Shown here: positions 21,691 to 33,809 of the stretch, one piece after another
Position numbering within the stretch: the stretch's first letter is position 1
How the letters are laid out: each line of letters begins with the position of its first letter
Origin: Porticoccaceae bacterium
GTDB lineage: Bacteria > Pseudomonadota > Gammaproteobacteria > Pseudomonadales > Porticoccaceae
DNA length: 64,000 bases
Assembly: GCA_028822155.1 (NCBI GenBank)
Contig: JAPKEJ010000005.1
Coordinates: forward strand, 21,596 to 85,595
Direction: 5' to 3'
The notes under the pieces: model-generated
What the model saw: only the letters and a program-made list of their open reading frames with translations
Told to the model about the DNA's origin: nothing
The model's database searches: none
Program-made: the position numbers and the translations under genes

Positions 21691-22617
21691 TTAACTAGCA
21701 GGATCAGATTTAATTTTACCTGCGTATTCCAAAACTAACACGAGAGCCAGACCTAGGAAAAATGTCGCCAGGCAAATCAATGTTTGTGGATCTTGGCCAG
21801 CAATGGCGGCAAACTGATACGGCAACAGGTTACTGGTGGATTGAACTATACCATCGGTCGAATCAACAACCTGTTTCCATGGCCAAATTACATTAAGACT
21901 ACCCACTAGAAAACCGCACATGACCGCAATTACTCGGTCTTGAAAATAAGCTAGCAGCCAAGAAAGTAATCGGCTAAACAGCATTAGGCCAATAATACCG
22001 CCACTTGCAAAGGCTATTAAAATATCAATCTGGAAGTTAGCAATAGCTCTAATGAAAACAGGGTACAGCCCTAATAGAACAAGGATAAATGATCCTGAAA
22101 TACCCGGTAAAATCATCGCACAAAGCGCTATGGATCCTGCGAAAAACATAGTAGTAAGGTTTCCCTCTAAGACCATCGGGGGGGCGTTTGAAATGCCGAA
22201 GGCAATAGCGCAGCCGATAAGGAAGCAAACCTTTTCTAAACCCCTAGATAGCGGATGTAAGCGCAAGAGATAGATCACCGAACCGACGATCAATCCAGTA
22301 AAAAATGCCCATAGAGGCAAGGGGTATGCCTCCAGTAGGTAATGCATAACTCGCGCGAGAGAAAACAGGCTAGTAAGTATGCCTCCAAGTAGCACAGTGA
22401 TGAATGTGCCATTAATATGTTCCCATGCGGCCAATACGCCTTGATGCCTGAGAACACTAAAAGTTCGCAAATTAATGGACTTAATAGTGTCAATTAACTC
22501 CGAATAGATACCGGAAATAAACGCAATTGTGCCACCAGACACACCGGGTACAACATCCGCCGCACCCATAGCTAAACCTTTAAAGAACAACACAATATGG
22601 TGACGCCAGTTATTCAT
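21691..22617 (-). CDS. DUF368 family membrane protein (family linked to undecaprenyl phosphate translocation)
   Basis: FFKGLAMGAADVVPGVSGGTIAFISGIY and ILPGISGSFILVLLGLY signatures; likely start at 22617 (MNNWRHH). Confidence 0.9.
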   Translation of the reverse strand: MNNWRHHIVLFFKGLAMGAADVVPGVSGGTIAFISGIYSELIDTIKSINLRTFSVLRHQGVLAAWEHINGTFITVLLGGILTSLFSLARVMHYLLEAYPLPLWAFFTGLIVGSVIYLLRLHPLSRGLEKVCFLIGCAIAFGISNAPPMVLEGNLTTMFFAGSIALCAMILPGISGSFILVLLGLYPVFIRAIANFQIDILIAFASGGIIGLMLFSRLLSWLLAYFQDRVIAVMCGFLVGSLNVIWPWKQVVDSTDGIVQSTSNLLPYQFAAIAGQDPQTLICLATFFLGLALVLVLEYAGKIKSDPAS

Positions 22618-22627
22618 AGCACATCCT

Positions 22628-23305
22628 TTATTGACTGCGAGCCAAACCACTTAGGAGAGGAACGAACTTTACCTTTTCAACAACCTCTTCATCAAAGTCA
22701 TCCGAATCACCAAGCCGCCTAACAACTCGTAAATCCTGAGTATCACCAATGCCAACAGGAATGACTAATACGCCATCCGGAGCGAGCTGCTCTAGTAATC
22801 CGCGAGGAATCGATTGAGGCGCGGCCGTAGTAATAATGCCATTATAAAGCGCGTGTTTTTCCCAACCAAAACAGCCATCAGAAAGATCTGCCGTAATATT
22901 ACTAAGTCGGAGCTTTCTAAACCGCTCCTTGGCTTTTTTTAATAATGGTTCAATTCGCTCAACGGTATAAACCTCATCAACTAATTGAGCCAAAATAGTA
23001 GCTTGATAGCCTGAACCGGTGCCGACTTCCAGAACTTTTTTAAGTCGACCTGCGGAAACTAAAATCTCCGTCATTCTGGCGACAATGTAGGGCTGAGACA
23101 ATGTTTGTGAAAACCCAATCGGTAAAGCAGTGTCCTCATAGGCACGGTGGGCCAACGCTTCGTCTAAAAATATATGTCGAGGCGTTATGCGCATGACATC
23201 CAAAACTTGCTGATCTGTAATGCCCTGCTCAATCAATCGATTAATTAAGCGTTCTCGGGTTCTCTGAGAGGTCATTCCAATACCCGCTAATTCAATCGAA
23301 TTCAC
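22628..23305 (-). CDS. pcm: Protein-L-isoaspartate O-methyltransferase
   Basis: GIGMTSQRTRERLI, LPIGFSQTLSQPYIVARMTE, VLEVGTGSGYQATILAQL. Confidence 0.95.
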   Translation of the reverse strand: MNSIELAGIGMTSQRTRERLINRLIEQGITDQQVLDVMRITPRHIFLDEALAHRAYEDTALPIGFSQTLSQPYIVARMTEILVSAGRLKKVLEVGTGSGYQATILAQLVDEVYTVERIEPLLKKAKERFRKLRLSNITADLSDGCFGWEKHALYNGIITTAAPQSIPRGLLEQLAPDGVLVIPVGIGDTQDLRVVRRLGDSDDFDEEVVEKVKFVPLLSGLARSQ

Positions 23306-23383
23306 CCATTTCTCCTACACTAAAACTCACCGAGTGCGGCCACACAATAGCTGCAGCCTCGTCACTAATCTTTTGCCAATATA

Positions 23384-24349
23384 TCATACGGGGGGTTCAG
23401 TTGGGCGGTATAATTCAGCGATTTCTCTCAATAAGACCGTCGCGTAACAACCTTTGGGCAGACTAAATTGTAACTTTAATTGATCCCTTTCAATCCAGTC
23501 GCTTACTATGTTTTCGGGTCGCACCAAAACACTTCGACGCTGCTGAGTTAAACCCGCGTGTTCAAGCGCATAACACCAATTCTCCCACGGCGCTAAAACC
23601 TGACTTTCAATTTCACCAATCACACCGCCAACCGATGATCGTCCTCGCCCCCACAAAGGTCCGGTGTCACCGCCTTCTGCAGTCAGGTACAGCTGATTTT
23701 CGTTGATCCGTTTTTCAACGACGAGGTTAAATAGCCAGGAACGAGCTGCAGACAGATATAAACCAGTGCCATGCCGATTCCCTTTTAGCTTGTCCGCACT
23801 GATTAATGCTTGAGCCTCACCAAGATTATTGCCTTGGTGACCGAACCGTTGCTCACCAAAATAATTAGGCATCCCGCATTTTTGTATTACATGTAAGCGG
23901 TCTTGCAGCGCTGTCGCGTCCGCCGAGAAATTACGCAGAATAATCTGGAATTTATTACCCTGGTGCATCCCTCTTCGCAGTTTCTTAGTATGCCTAGCCG
24001 CGCTTACGATCTGGAAATCGTCATGCTTCAAACAGCCTAAATCTAGATCGCGTCCTGGTAGATATAAACTGAACCATTGACTGGTCACGGCGTACCGATC
24101 TTTGAGTCCACAGAAACCAACATCATTGCGCTTTACGCCAGCTAGTTGCGCGAGTAATCCTGCCACCCAAGAGGTATTTTGATCTCGCTTGCTGATGAGT
24201 AGCCATAAATGCTCACCCTCACCGGAGGGTTTAAGATCCATGATTTCATCGACTATAAAATCCTCTGGCCGACTTCGAAATAAGGCCGACGCTAATGGCT
24301 TACCGTGCAGATAAGGGAGTCTATTGAAATTAAAATTATTAGTTTTAAT
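23384..24349 (-). CDS. truD: tRNA pseudouridine(13) synthase TruD; the conserved frame extends upstream of the first ATG (24241) and lacks ATG/GTG/TTG, so it probably starts at ATT (24347-24349) or another non-canonical codon
   Basis: GVKRNDVGFCGLKDRYAVTSQWFS catalytic region; hand translation upstream of 24241 gives LIKTNNFNFNRLPYLHGKPLASALFRSRPEDFIVDEI, matching the TruD N-terminus; in-frame TGA at 24355-24353. Confidence 0.88.
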   Translation of the reverse strand: MKTNNFNFNRLPYLHGKPLASALFRSRPEDFIVDEIMDLKPSGEGEHLWLLISKRDQNTSWVAGLLAQLAGVKRNDVGFCGLKDRYAVTSQWFSLYLPGRDLDLGCLKHDDFQIVSAARHTKKLRRGMHQGNKFQIILRNFSADATALQDRLHVIQKCGMPNYFGEQRFGHQGNNLGEAQALISADKLKGNRHGTGLYLSAARSWLFNLVVEKRINENQLYLTAEGGDTGPLWGRGRSSVGGVIGEIESQVLAPWENWCYALEHAGLTQQRRSVLVRPENIVSDWIERDQLKLQFSLPKGCYATVLLREIAELYRPTEPPV

Positions 24350-24370
24350 AAGTCACTATCGCCCGTAAAA

Positions 24371-24850
24371 TCAAGCGCCTGAGGGCATTAAGAGAGCCGT
24401 AGCATAGCAGGCTATACCTTCTTCACGTCCAATAAAACCGAGCTTTTCAGTAGTGGTCGCTTTGATGTTTATTTGTCCATTATCACAACCTAAAATAGTC
24501 GAAATGTTTAATTTCATTGCTTCTAAATATGGCGCCATTTTAGGAGTCTGAGCCACAATCGTAAGATCCGCGTTACCCAAGGAGTAACCTTGCACTGACA
24601 TCATTTCAACAACCACACTCAATAATTCTAGGCTATCACTACCACGATATTGCTCATCCGTATCTGGAAAATGATGGCCAATATCACCCAGACCAAGGCC
24701 GCCAAGAAGGGCGTCAATCAAGGCATGAACAAGCACATCACCATCTGAATGAGCTTTAAATGCTCGATCAAAAGGAATGCTCACACCACCCAAAATTAAT
24801 CCAGTACCCGATCCAAAGGCGTGTACATCATAACCCTGCCCTATACGCAT
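24371..24850 (-). CDS. ispF: 2-C-methyl-D-erythritol 2,4-cyclodiphosphate synthase
   Basis: RIGQGYDVHAFG, AHSDGDVLVHALIDALLGGLGLGDIGHHFPDTD, INIKATTTEKLGFIGREEGIA. Confidence 0.97.
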   Translation of the reverse strand: MRIGQGYDVHAFGSGTGLILGGVSIPFDRAFKAHSDGDVLVHALIDALLGGLGLGDIGHHFPDTDEQYRGSDSLELLSVVVEMMSVQGYSLGNADLTIVAQTPKMAPYLEAMKLNISTILGCDNGQINIKATTTEKLGFIGREEGIACYATALLMPSGA

Positions 24851-25560
24851 GACTGTCTCTCCTGATCTTGCAAAATTGCTTCAGCGATCATTAGGTCTTC
24901 TCGGCGAGTAATTTTTATATTGTCCTGCCGACCTTCAATGACGACCGCCTGATTACCTGTGTGTTCAATCGCCGAGGCCTCATCAGTGGGCTCTAAATTA
25001 TTATCGAGCATATTTTGAATAGCTTCTCTCAATAGTCCGACTCTAAACATTTGTGGTGTTTGCGCTATCCTGTACTGAGTTCTATCAACGGTTTTAGTGA
25101 CGATATTGTCACTAGTCACCAACTTTAAGGTTTCATTAATTGGTGCCGCAAGAAATCCACCGACAGGATGCTCTCGTAGGTCATCAATCAGCTTATTAAT
25201 ATCCATGCTGGTTATACAGGGTCTTGCCATATCATGGACCAAAACCCAGTCATCAGGATCAGCATCCTGCTGTATGGCCACCAAACCATTTAATACAGAT
25301 CGGGCACGTGTTTCACCCCCAGGGATCAGCTGCACTTTGGGGTCACTGGTTGCCCGCACCCTAGACCAATATCCTGAACTGGGGTCGCAGGGTGCGACGA
25401 TACGCTTAATTGAATTAATACCTATGAGTCGGGACAGAGTATGCTGTGCTACTAACTCCCCATGAAGTTGATGAAACTGTTTTGGAATATCTGCTGAAAA
25501 TCGCCGCCCAACTCCTGCCGCGGGAACAATAGCCCAATAATTTGGCGAAGGTGTGATCAT
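24841..25560 (-). CDS. ispD: 2-C-methyl-D-erythritol 4-phosphate cytidylyltransferase
   Basis: IVPAAGVGRRF, PKQFHQL, WVLVHDMARPC, TDEASAIE; overlaps ispF. Confidence 0.96.
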   Translation of the reverse strand: MITPSPNYWAIVPAAGVGRRFSADIPKQFHQLHGELVAQHTLSRLIGINSIKRIVAPCDPSSGYWSRVRATSDPKVQLIPGGETRARSVLNGLVAIQQDADPDDWVLVHDMARPCITSMDINKLIDDLREHPVGGFLAAPINETLKLVTSDNIVTKTVDRTQYRIAQTPQMFRVGLLREAIQNMLDNNLEPTDEASAIEHTGNQAVVIEGRQDNIKITRREDLMIAEAILQDQERQSCV

Positions 25561-25877
25561 GGTGAAGCAACCTCTTTAACATTACTCTGTTTCGGGGCGA
25601 TAGCCTCTTGATCCGTCACTAAATAAAATACTTCGCCGCCCTTTATCATTCCCAGATCTTTTCGTGCTTTTGCCTCAATTGAATCAAGGTTTGTTTTTAA
25701 ACTTTCAACCTCTTTGGCTATGAACGCATTACGATCTCTCAGCTGCAGATTAACTCGCCTTTGGTCTTCCAGCTGTTTGTCCAATTCAGCTTTGTGCGCC
25801 AGACTTCCTTCGCCCACCCATAATCGAGTTTGCAAACCCAACAAAAGAATCAAGAGTACTATCAGTAACCAACGCAT
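25557..25877 (-). CDS. ftsB: Cell division protein FtsB
   Basis: Short membrane-anchored coiled coil (MRWLLIVLLILLLGLQTRLWVGEGSL ... KDLGMIKGGEVFYLV) between ispD and eno. Confidence 0.93.
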   Translation of the reverse strand: MRWLLIVLLILLLGLQTRLWVGEGSLAHKAELDKQLEDQRRVNLQLRDRNAFIAKEVESLKTNLDSIEAKARKDLGMIKGGEVFYLVTDQEAIAPKQSNVKEVASP

Positions 25878-25918
25878 ATTGACATTCTATTCTATTCGGC
25901 TACGGCCAAGTTAGAGGC

Positions 25919-27259
<1,341 letters not shown>

Positions 27260-27310
27260 TTAAATGATTTTTGGCATCTTTGCAGTTGCCTGCTGATGAT
27301 CAACAAACGT

Positions 27311-29833
<2,523 letters not shown>

Positions 29834-29931
29834 CTAGAAAGATATCTTACGAGGTCGATTGGCCGCGAAATTGGCCGATGCCCATCCAAGTTAAGATGGT
29901 GTAATAGATTAACAGAAAGGTAATTGGTATT

Positions 29932-31284
29932 CTACAAAGAGTTGGCATGCCAATGGATTTTAATACTCTTCTCACTTGGCTTCGCCTGCCATCCGTCGCA
30001 GACCCAAAAATTACCTACAGCAACAAGCTGCTTATCAATAAAAAATAGAGGTGTTCGATCACGCCACCAGGGTTCTACGTTAAATTCTTGTAGCAATTTT
30101 TTAAGACTATTGGAGTGCCCTCTACCCGCCGGTTTGCAGCGTTCGCCGCCTTTCCTAGTGGTAACAGTTAGCGTTACTACCAGCTCTGCTCGGAGACCAT
30201 CGCCAACAGTTTGCTCAGCAGCTAAATGACTGCCGTCTGACAAACTAACTGGATTGTCGACTTTCCAAATTAAATCTTTTTGTTGGCTGACAGGGGAATC
30301 AATCTCATTCGAAACGTTGAGTAAATATAACCGATCTCGAAACCGACGATATTGGCCATTACCTAAAGATACCTTAGGCACACTGTCCTGCCGAGCGTGT
30401 ATCAATGCTACCAGCACCTCATTAATAACTTTAGCTCCAGGGGAATCAAGCCCTTTAAGCTGCGGCCAATAACGTAATATGTTCTTTTGTTTGAGTGGCG
30501 TAAGATTATCAAATAACGGAATAGATAAGGACCAACCCGCTCTTTCCTCTGCTGGCTGAAGCGTTGCGAGAGTTTCAATGGCAATAGCTTCTGCTAACTC
30601 GTGACTTTCAGCACTTAACTCTGCCACGGCACGGAGGCGCTGTCGATAATCTGGCCATTGATGCGCAAGCACTGGAATCAGTTGATTACGCAAATAGTTG
30701 CGCTCAAAAGCATCGACGTCATTGCTCTCATCTTCAACCCATTCAAGATTTTTGTTATGGGCATAAGTGATTAGTGATGATTTAGGCCAATTCAATAAAG
30801 GGCGAATTAAGCGCCCTTGCCCAACTTTTCTAGTCACAGGCATGCCGGACATACCTTTGGCCCCTGAACCTCGCATAAGTCTATATAACAGGGTTTCGGC
30901 CTGATCATCGCTATGGTGCCCAAGAAGTAAAATGCCGTCCGGATTTAACAAGTTCTCAAAAACTTGATATCTACTCTGACGAGCCGCGTCCTCCAAACCT
31001 TTTCCACTGGCAACAACCCTTACCGCCTCGCTATGAAGGGCAATATTCCGACTATTACAGAAATCTTCGACATGGGCCTGCCATGTATTGGCCTTAGGTG
31101 ACAAACCATGATTAATATGGACCGCACAAAGACGCTCAACAGGAATAGTTTCTGTCAGAAGTTCTAATAATACCGTTGAATCCAACCCACCACTAAACCC
31201 CACCAAGATCTGTGGTGCCTTCTGGAGCTCATCCATTATTGGCCCAACAACCAGGTCAGACCTTAATAACTGCATTTTTGTCAC
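29932..31284 (-). CDS. tilS: tRNA(Ile)-lysidine synthase
   Basis: LVGFSGGLDSTVLLELL (SGGxDS), HHSDDQAETLLYRLMRGSGAKGMSGM. Confidence 0.95.
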   Translation of the reverse strand: MTKMQLLRSDLVVGPIMDELQKAPQILVGFSGGLDSTVLLELLTETIPVERLCAVHINHGLSPKANTWQAHVEDFCNSRNIALHSEAVRVVASGKGLEDAARQSRYQVFENLLNPDGILLLGHHSDDQAETLLYRLMRGSGAKGMSGMPVTRKVGQGRLIRPLLNWPKSSLITYAHNKNLEWVEDESNDVDAFERNYLRNQLIPVLAHQWPDYRQRLRAVAELSAESHELAEAIAIETLATLQPAEERAGWSLSIPLFDNLTPLKQKNILRYWPQLKGLDSPGAKVINEVLVALIHARQDSVPKVSLGNGQYRRFRDRLYLLNVSNEIDSPVSQQKDLIWKVDNPVSLSDGSHLAAEQTVGDGLRAELVVTLTVTTRKGGERCKPAGRGHSNSLKKLLQEFNVEPWWRDRTPLFFIDKQLVAVGNFWVCDGWQAKPSEKSIKIHWHANSL

Positions 31285-31544
31285 TAGCCTTGGTCCTGTT
31301 CGGCAGCTAACTGCTGTTGCTGGTAGCGGTTAAGTTGATGTCGAGTTAAAAGAGTGCAGTTTTCGGTGACAGGGTCAAAAGTAATCACAATATCACCGCC
31401 ATTTAGCTGGCGACGAACCTGACTAATTTTATTTTCAAGGTTAACCTCCTGATTACCATAATCGGTACCCTCACGAAGAATATACTCTTCAATCACAGAT
31501 GTAAGAGTGCCCTCTGGAAGGCGTTCAGGCGGTATTTCAATCAT
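31284..31544 (-). CDS. YheU/UPF0270 family protein
   Basis: IPPERLPEGTLTSVIEEYILREGTDYG...VRRQLNGGDIVITFD matches the UPF0270 pattern. Confidence 0.85.
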   Translation of the reverse strand: MIEIPPERLPEGTLTSVIEEYILREGTDYGNQEVNLENKISQVRRQLNGGDIVITFDPVTENCTLLTRHQLNRYQQQQLAAEQDQG

Positions 31545-32362
31545 TCTTTGGGTTTCCTAAATCTTAGAGTCATACGGTCACTCTCACCAATCGTCAAATA
31601 CTTCTCACGATCTTGCTCCCCTAATGCAAGACTGGGCGGTAGAGTCCAGACACCTTCTAAATGATCTGCTGTATCCTTGGGATTAGCATTAATTTCCGAA
31701 GACTGCTCAAATATAAAGCCCGCCCGGCGACCTAACTCGACAACAAAATCTTGGGTCATATAACCGCTTTTTTGCATTGTCTTTCTATCAGTCCCCGCAG
31801 GCGCACGATGTTCTACAACACCTAAAATACCGCCAGGTTTTAATGTTTTGAAAAATAAAGCAAATGATGTAGCTTCGCTAGCAGTACCTAGCCAATTATG
31901 GACATTTCTAAAAGTAACCACCGCATCCGCACTACTGTCCCCGGTGTTTAAAATTTGGTTAGTCGCATCGAAAATCCGCATTTTGACATTGCCATAGAGT
32001 ACCGAGTTTTTTGCAATTTTCGCGGCAAACTTACTTTGAGAATTGCGGTAATAAGCGCGCTCTGCATTGGGGTCGTAGTGAGCAGCAAAAAGTGTACCGG
32101 TTAAGTACTCGGCCAAAATCTCTGTATACCACCCTCCTCCCGGTGAAATTTCAACCACACTCATCTCTGATGTAATACCAAAGAAATTCAATGTTTCGGT
32201 AGGGTGACGAAACTGGTCTCGCGAGGCATCTCGCTCTGCATAAGCTGTCATTGGGCTCACTAACATAAAAGTCAATACTATGGTCTTTAAAAATAACCTG
32301 ACCTTTGACTGCAATCCACTACGTTTATATGCTCTTAAAATCTCTATTATTAGGCTCATCAA
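31541..32362 (-). CDS. Predicted class I SAM-methyltransferase-like protein with N-terminal signal sequence (COG4798-like)
   Basis: VVEISPGGGWYTEILAEYL, DAVVTFRNVHNWLG, PGGILGVVEHRAP; hydrophobic segment LKTIVLTFMLVSPMTAYAE. Confidence 0.85.
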   Translation of the reverse strand: MMSLIIEILRAYKRSGLQSKVRLFLKTIVLTFMLVSPMTAYAERDASRDQFRHPTETLNFFGITSEMSVVEISPGGGWYTEILAEYLTGTLFAAHYDPNAERAYYRNSQSKFAAKIAKNSVLYGNVKMRIFDATNQILNTGDSSADAVVTFRNVHNWLGTASEATSFALFFKTLKPGGILGVVEHRAPAGTDRKTMQKSGYMTQDFVVELGRRAGFIFEQSSEINANPKDTADHLEGVWTLPPSLALGEQDREKYLTIGESDRMTLRFRKPKE

Positions 32363-32685
32363 ACCACTCCTTTTAAATGTTTTATTCTAGTTTCCATCCC
32401 TACTATGATCACTATAACAGTGCCGGTTAATAGTGCCATAACAAACAACTCCACTAAGTATTAGAAAGGCTTCATTTTGACAGCTACAACGTTTAAGGCG
32501 GCCGACAAAAACCTTTAGCAGAGACTTAGCTAGCCTGCTCGAGAACTTATCGGACGATCTTATGGTTTAAACAGGAAAACTGTTAGCTACAACTTTAATG
32601 GCCAACATATTTAATAACCTCACCGCGCTCCCTAATTAATGTAAAATCGCACTCAAGGACAATTCTATTATCCAAAAGAGCCACC

Positions 32686-33150
32686 ATGCTTGATATCGTT
32701 CTCTATCAACCTGAAATTCCACCTAATACGGGTAATATTATTCGTCTCTGTGCGAACACGGGTTTTCGCCTGCATCTTATCGAGCCCTTGGGGTTTGAGG
32801 TAGATGATAAACGTTTGCGACGGGCCGGGCTAGATTATCGTGAGTTTCAAACCCTTCAGATTCATCCTGATTGGCCATCATACCTAAGCACAGTAAATCC
32901 CAAAAATATTTACGCTTTAAGCACAAAAGGAACTGTTAACTATTCGTCTGTAGCTTACCAGCCAAATGACACTCTGCTATTCGGCCCCGAAACAAGAGGC
33001 ATCCCAGATGACATAAGGGCCTCGGTAGGAATAAATAATGTACTACGTTTGCCTATGTACTCTTCGAGTCGAAGTCTAAATTTATCCAACACCGTGGCCA
33101 TTGTGACCTATGAAGCATGGAGGCAGCTAGGGTTCGATGGCAGCAATTAA
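32686..33150 (+). CDS. trmL: tRNA (cytidine(34)-2'-O)-methyltransferase (SPOUT)
   Basis: [72 protein letters not shown]. Confidence 0.95.
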   Translation: MLDIVLYQPEIPPNTGNIIRLCANTGFRLHLIEPLGFEVDDKRLRRAGLDYREFQTLQIHPDWPSYLSTVNPKNIYALSTKGTVNYSSVAYQPNDTLLFGPETRGIPDDIRASVGINNVLRLPMYSSSRSLNLSNTVAIVTYEAWRQLGFDGSN

Positions 33151-33275
33151 ACTGCAATTGATTTAATAATTTTCTAATCATTAAACTACTAGTATCATAG
33201 ACAACGTACTACGCCATTCAACAGTAAATTAATTAACCAAAACCCTACCGATATGCACCGCGAGACAGACTACAG

Positions 33276-33809
33276 ATGACAATAAAAATTGGTTTATTTT
33301 ACGGAAGCACAACTTGTTATACCGAGATGGCGGGAGAAAAAATTCGCGACGCCATAAATCAAAGTTATGGTTCAGATGTAGTCAGTATCCATGATATTTC
33401 ATTAGACTCGATCCAACGCATGACTGAATACCAATATTTAATTCTGGGTATTCCCACATGGGACTTTGGTGAACTGCAAGAAGACTGGGAAGAAATCTGG
33501 GATGATCTCGACAAGATTGATCTCAGTGGTATATCTGTCGCTCTTTATGGACTTGGGGATCAAATAGGTTATCCCAAATGGTTCCAGGACGCGTTAGGAT
33601 TTTTATGGGCAAAAGTAATTGCTCAAGGCGCCAGTACAGTAGGATCATGGCCCAATGAGGGGTTTCGTTTTGAGGAATCAAAAGCCCTGACAGCTGACGA
33701 AAAATATTTCGTTGGGCTACCGCTAGACGATGAGAATCAGCTGGAACTCAGTGATAGCTACATAAGCCAATGGTGTCAACAGATAATGCATGAGTTTGGT
33801 CTTAAATAG
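33276..33809 (+). CDS. fldB: Long-chain flavodoxin (FldB-like)
   Basis: IGLFYGSTTCYTEMAGEKI, LILGIPTWDFGELQEDWEE, ALYGLGDQIGYPKWFQDALG. Confidence 0.9.
   Translation: MTIKIGLFYGSTTCYTEMAGEKIRDAINQSYGSDVVSIHDISLDSIQRMTEYQYLILGIPTWDFGELQEDWEEIWDDLDKIDLSGISVALYGLGDQIGYPKWFQDALGFLWAKVIAQGASTVGSWPNEGFRFEESKALTADEKYFVGLPLDDENQLELSDSYISQWCQQIMHEFGLK

Noticed and set aside
25097-25465. 122-aa plus ORF within ispD
   Set aside because: Antisense of conserved ispD.
29924-30229. 101-aa plus ORF within tilS
   Set aside because: Antisense of the tilS C-terminal coding region; no homology recognised.
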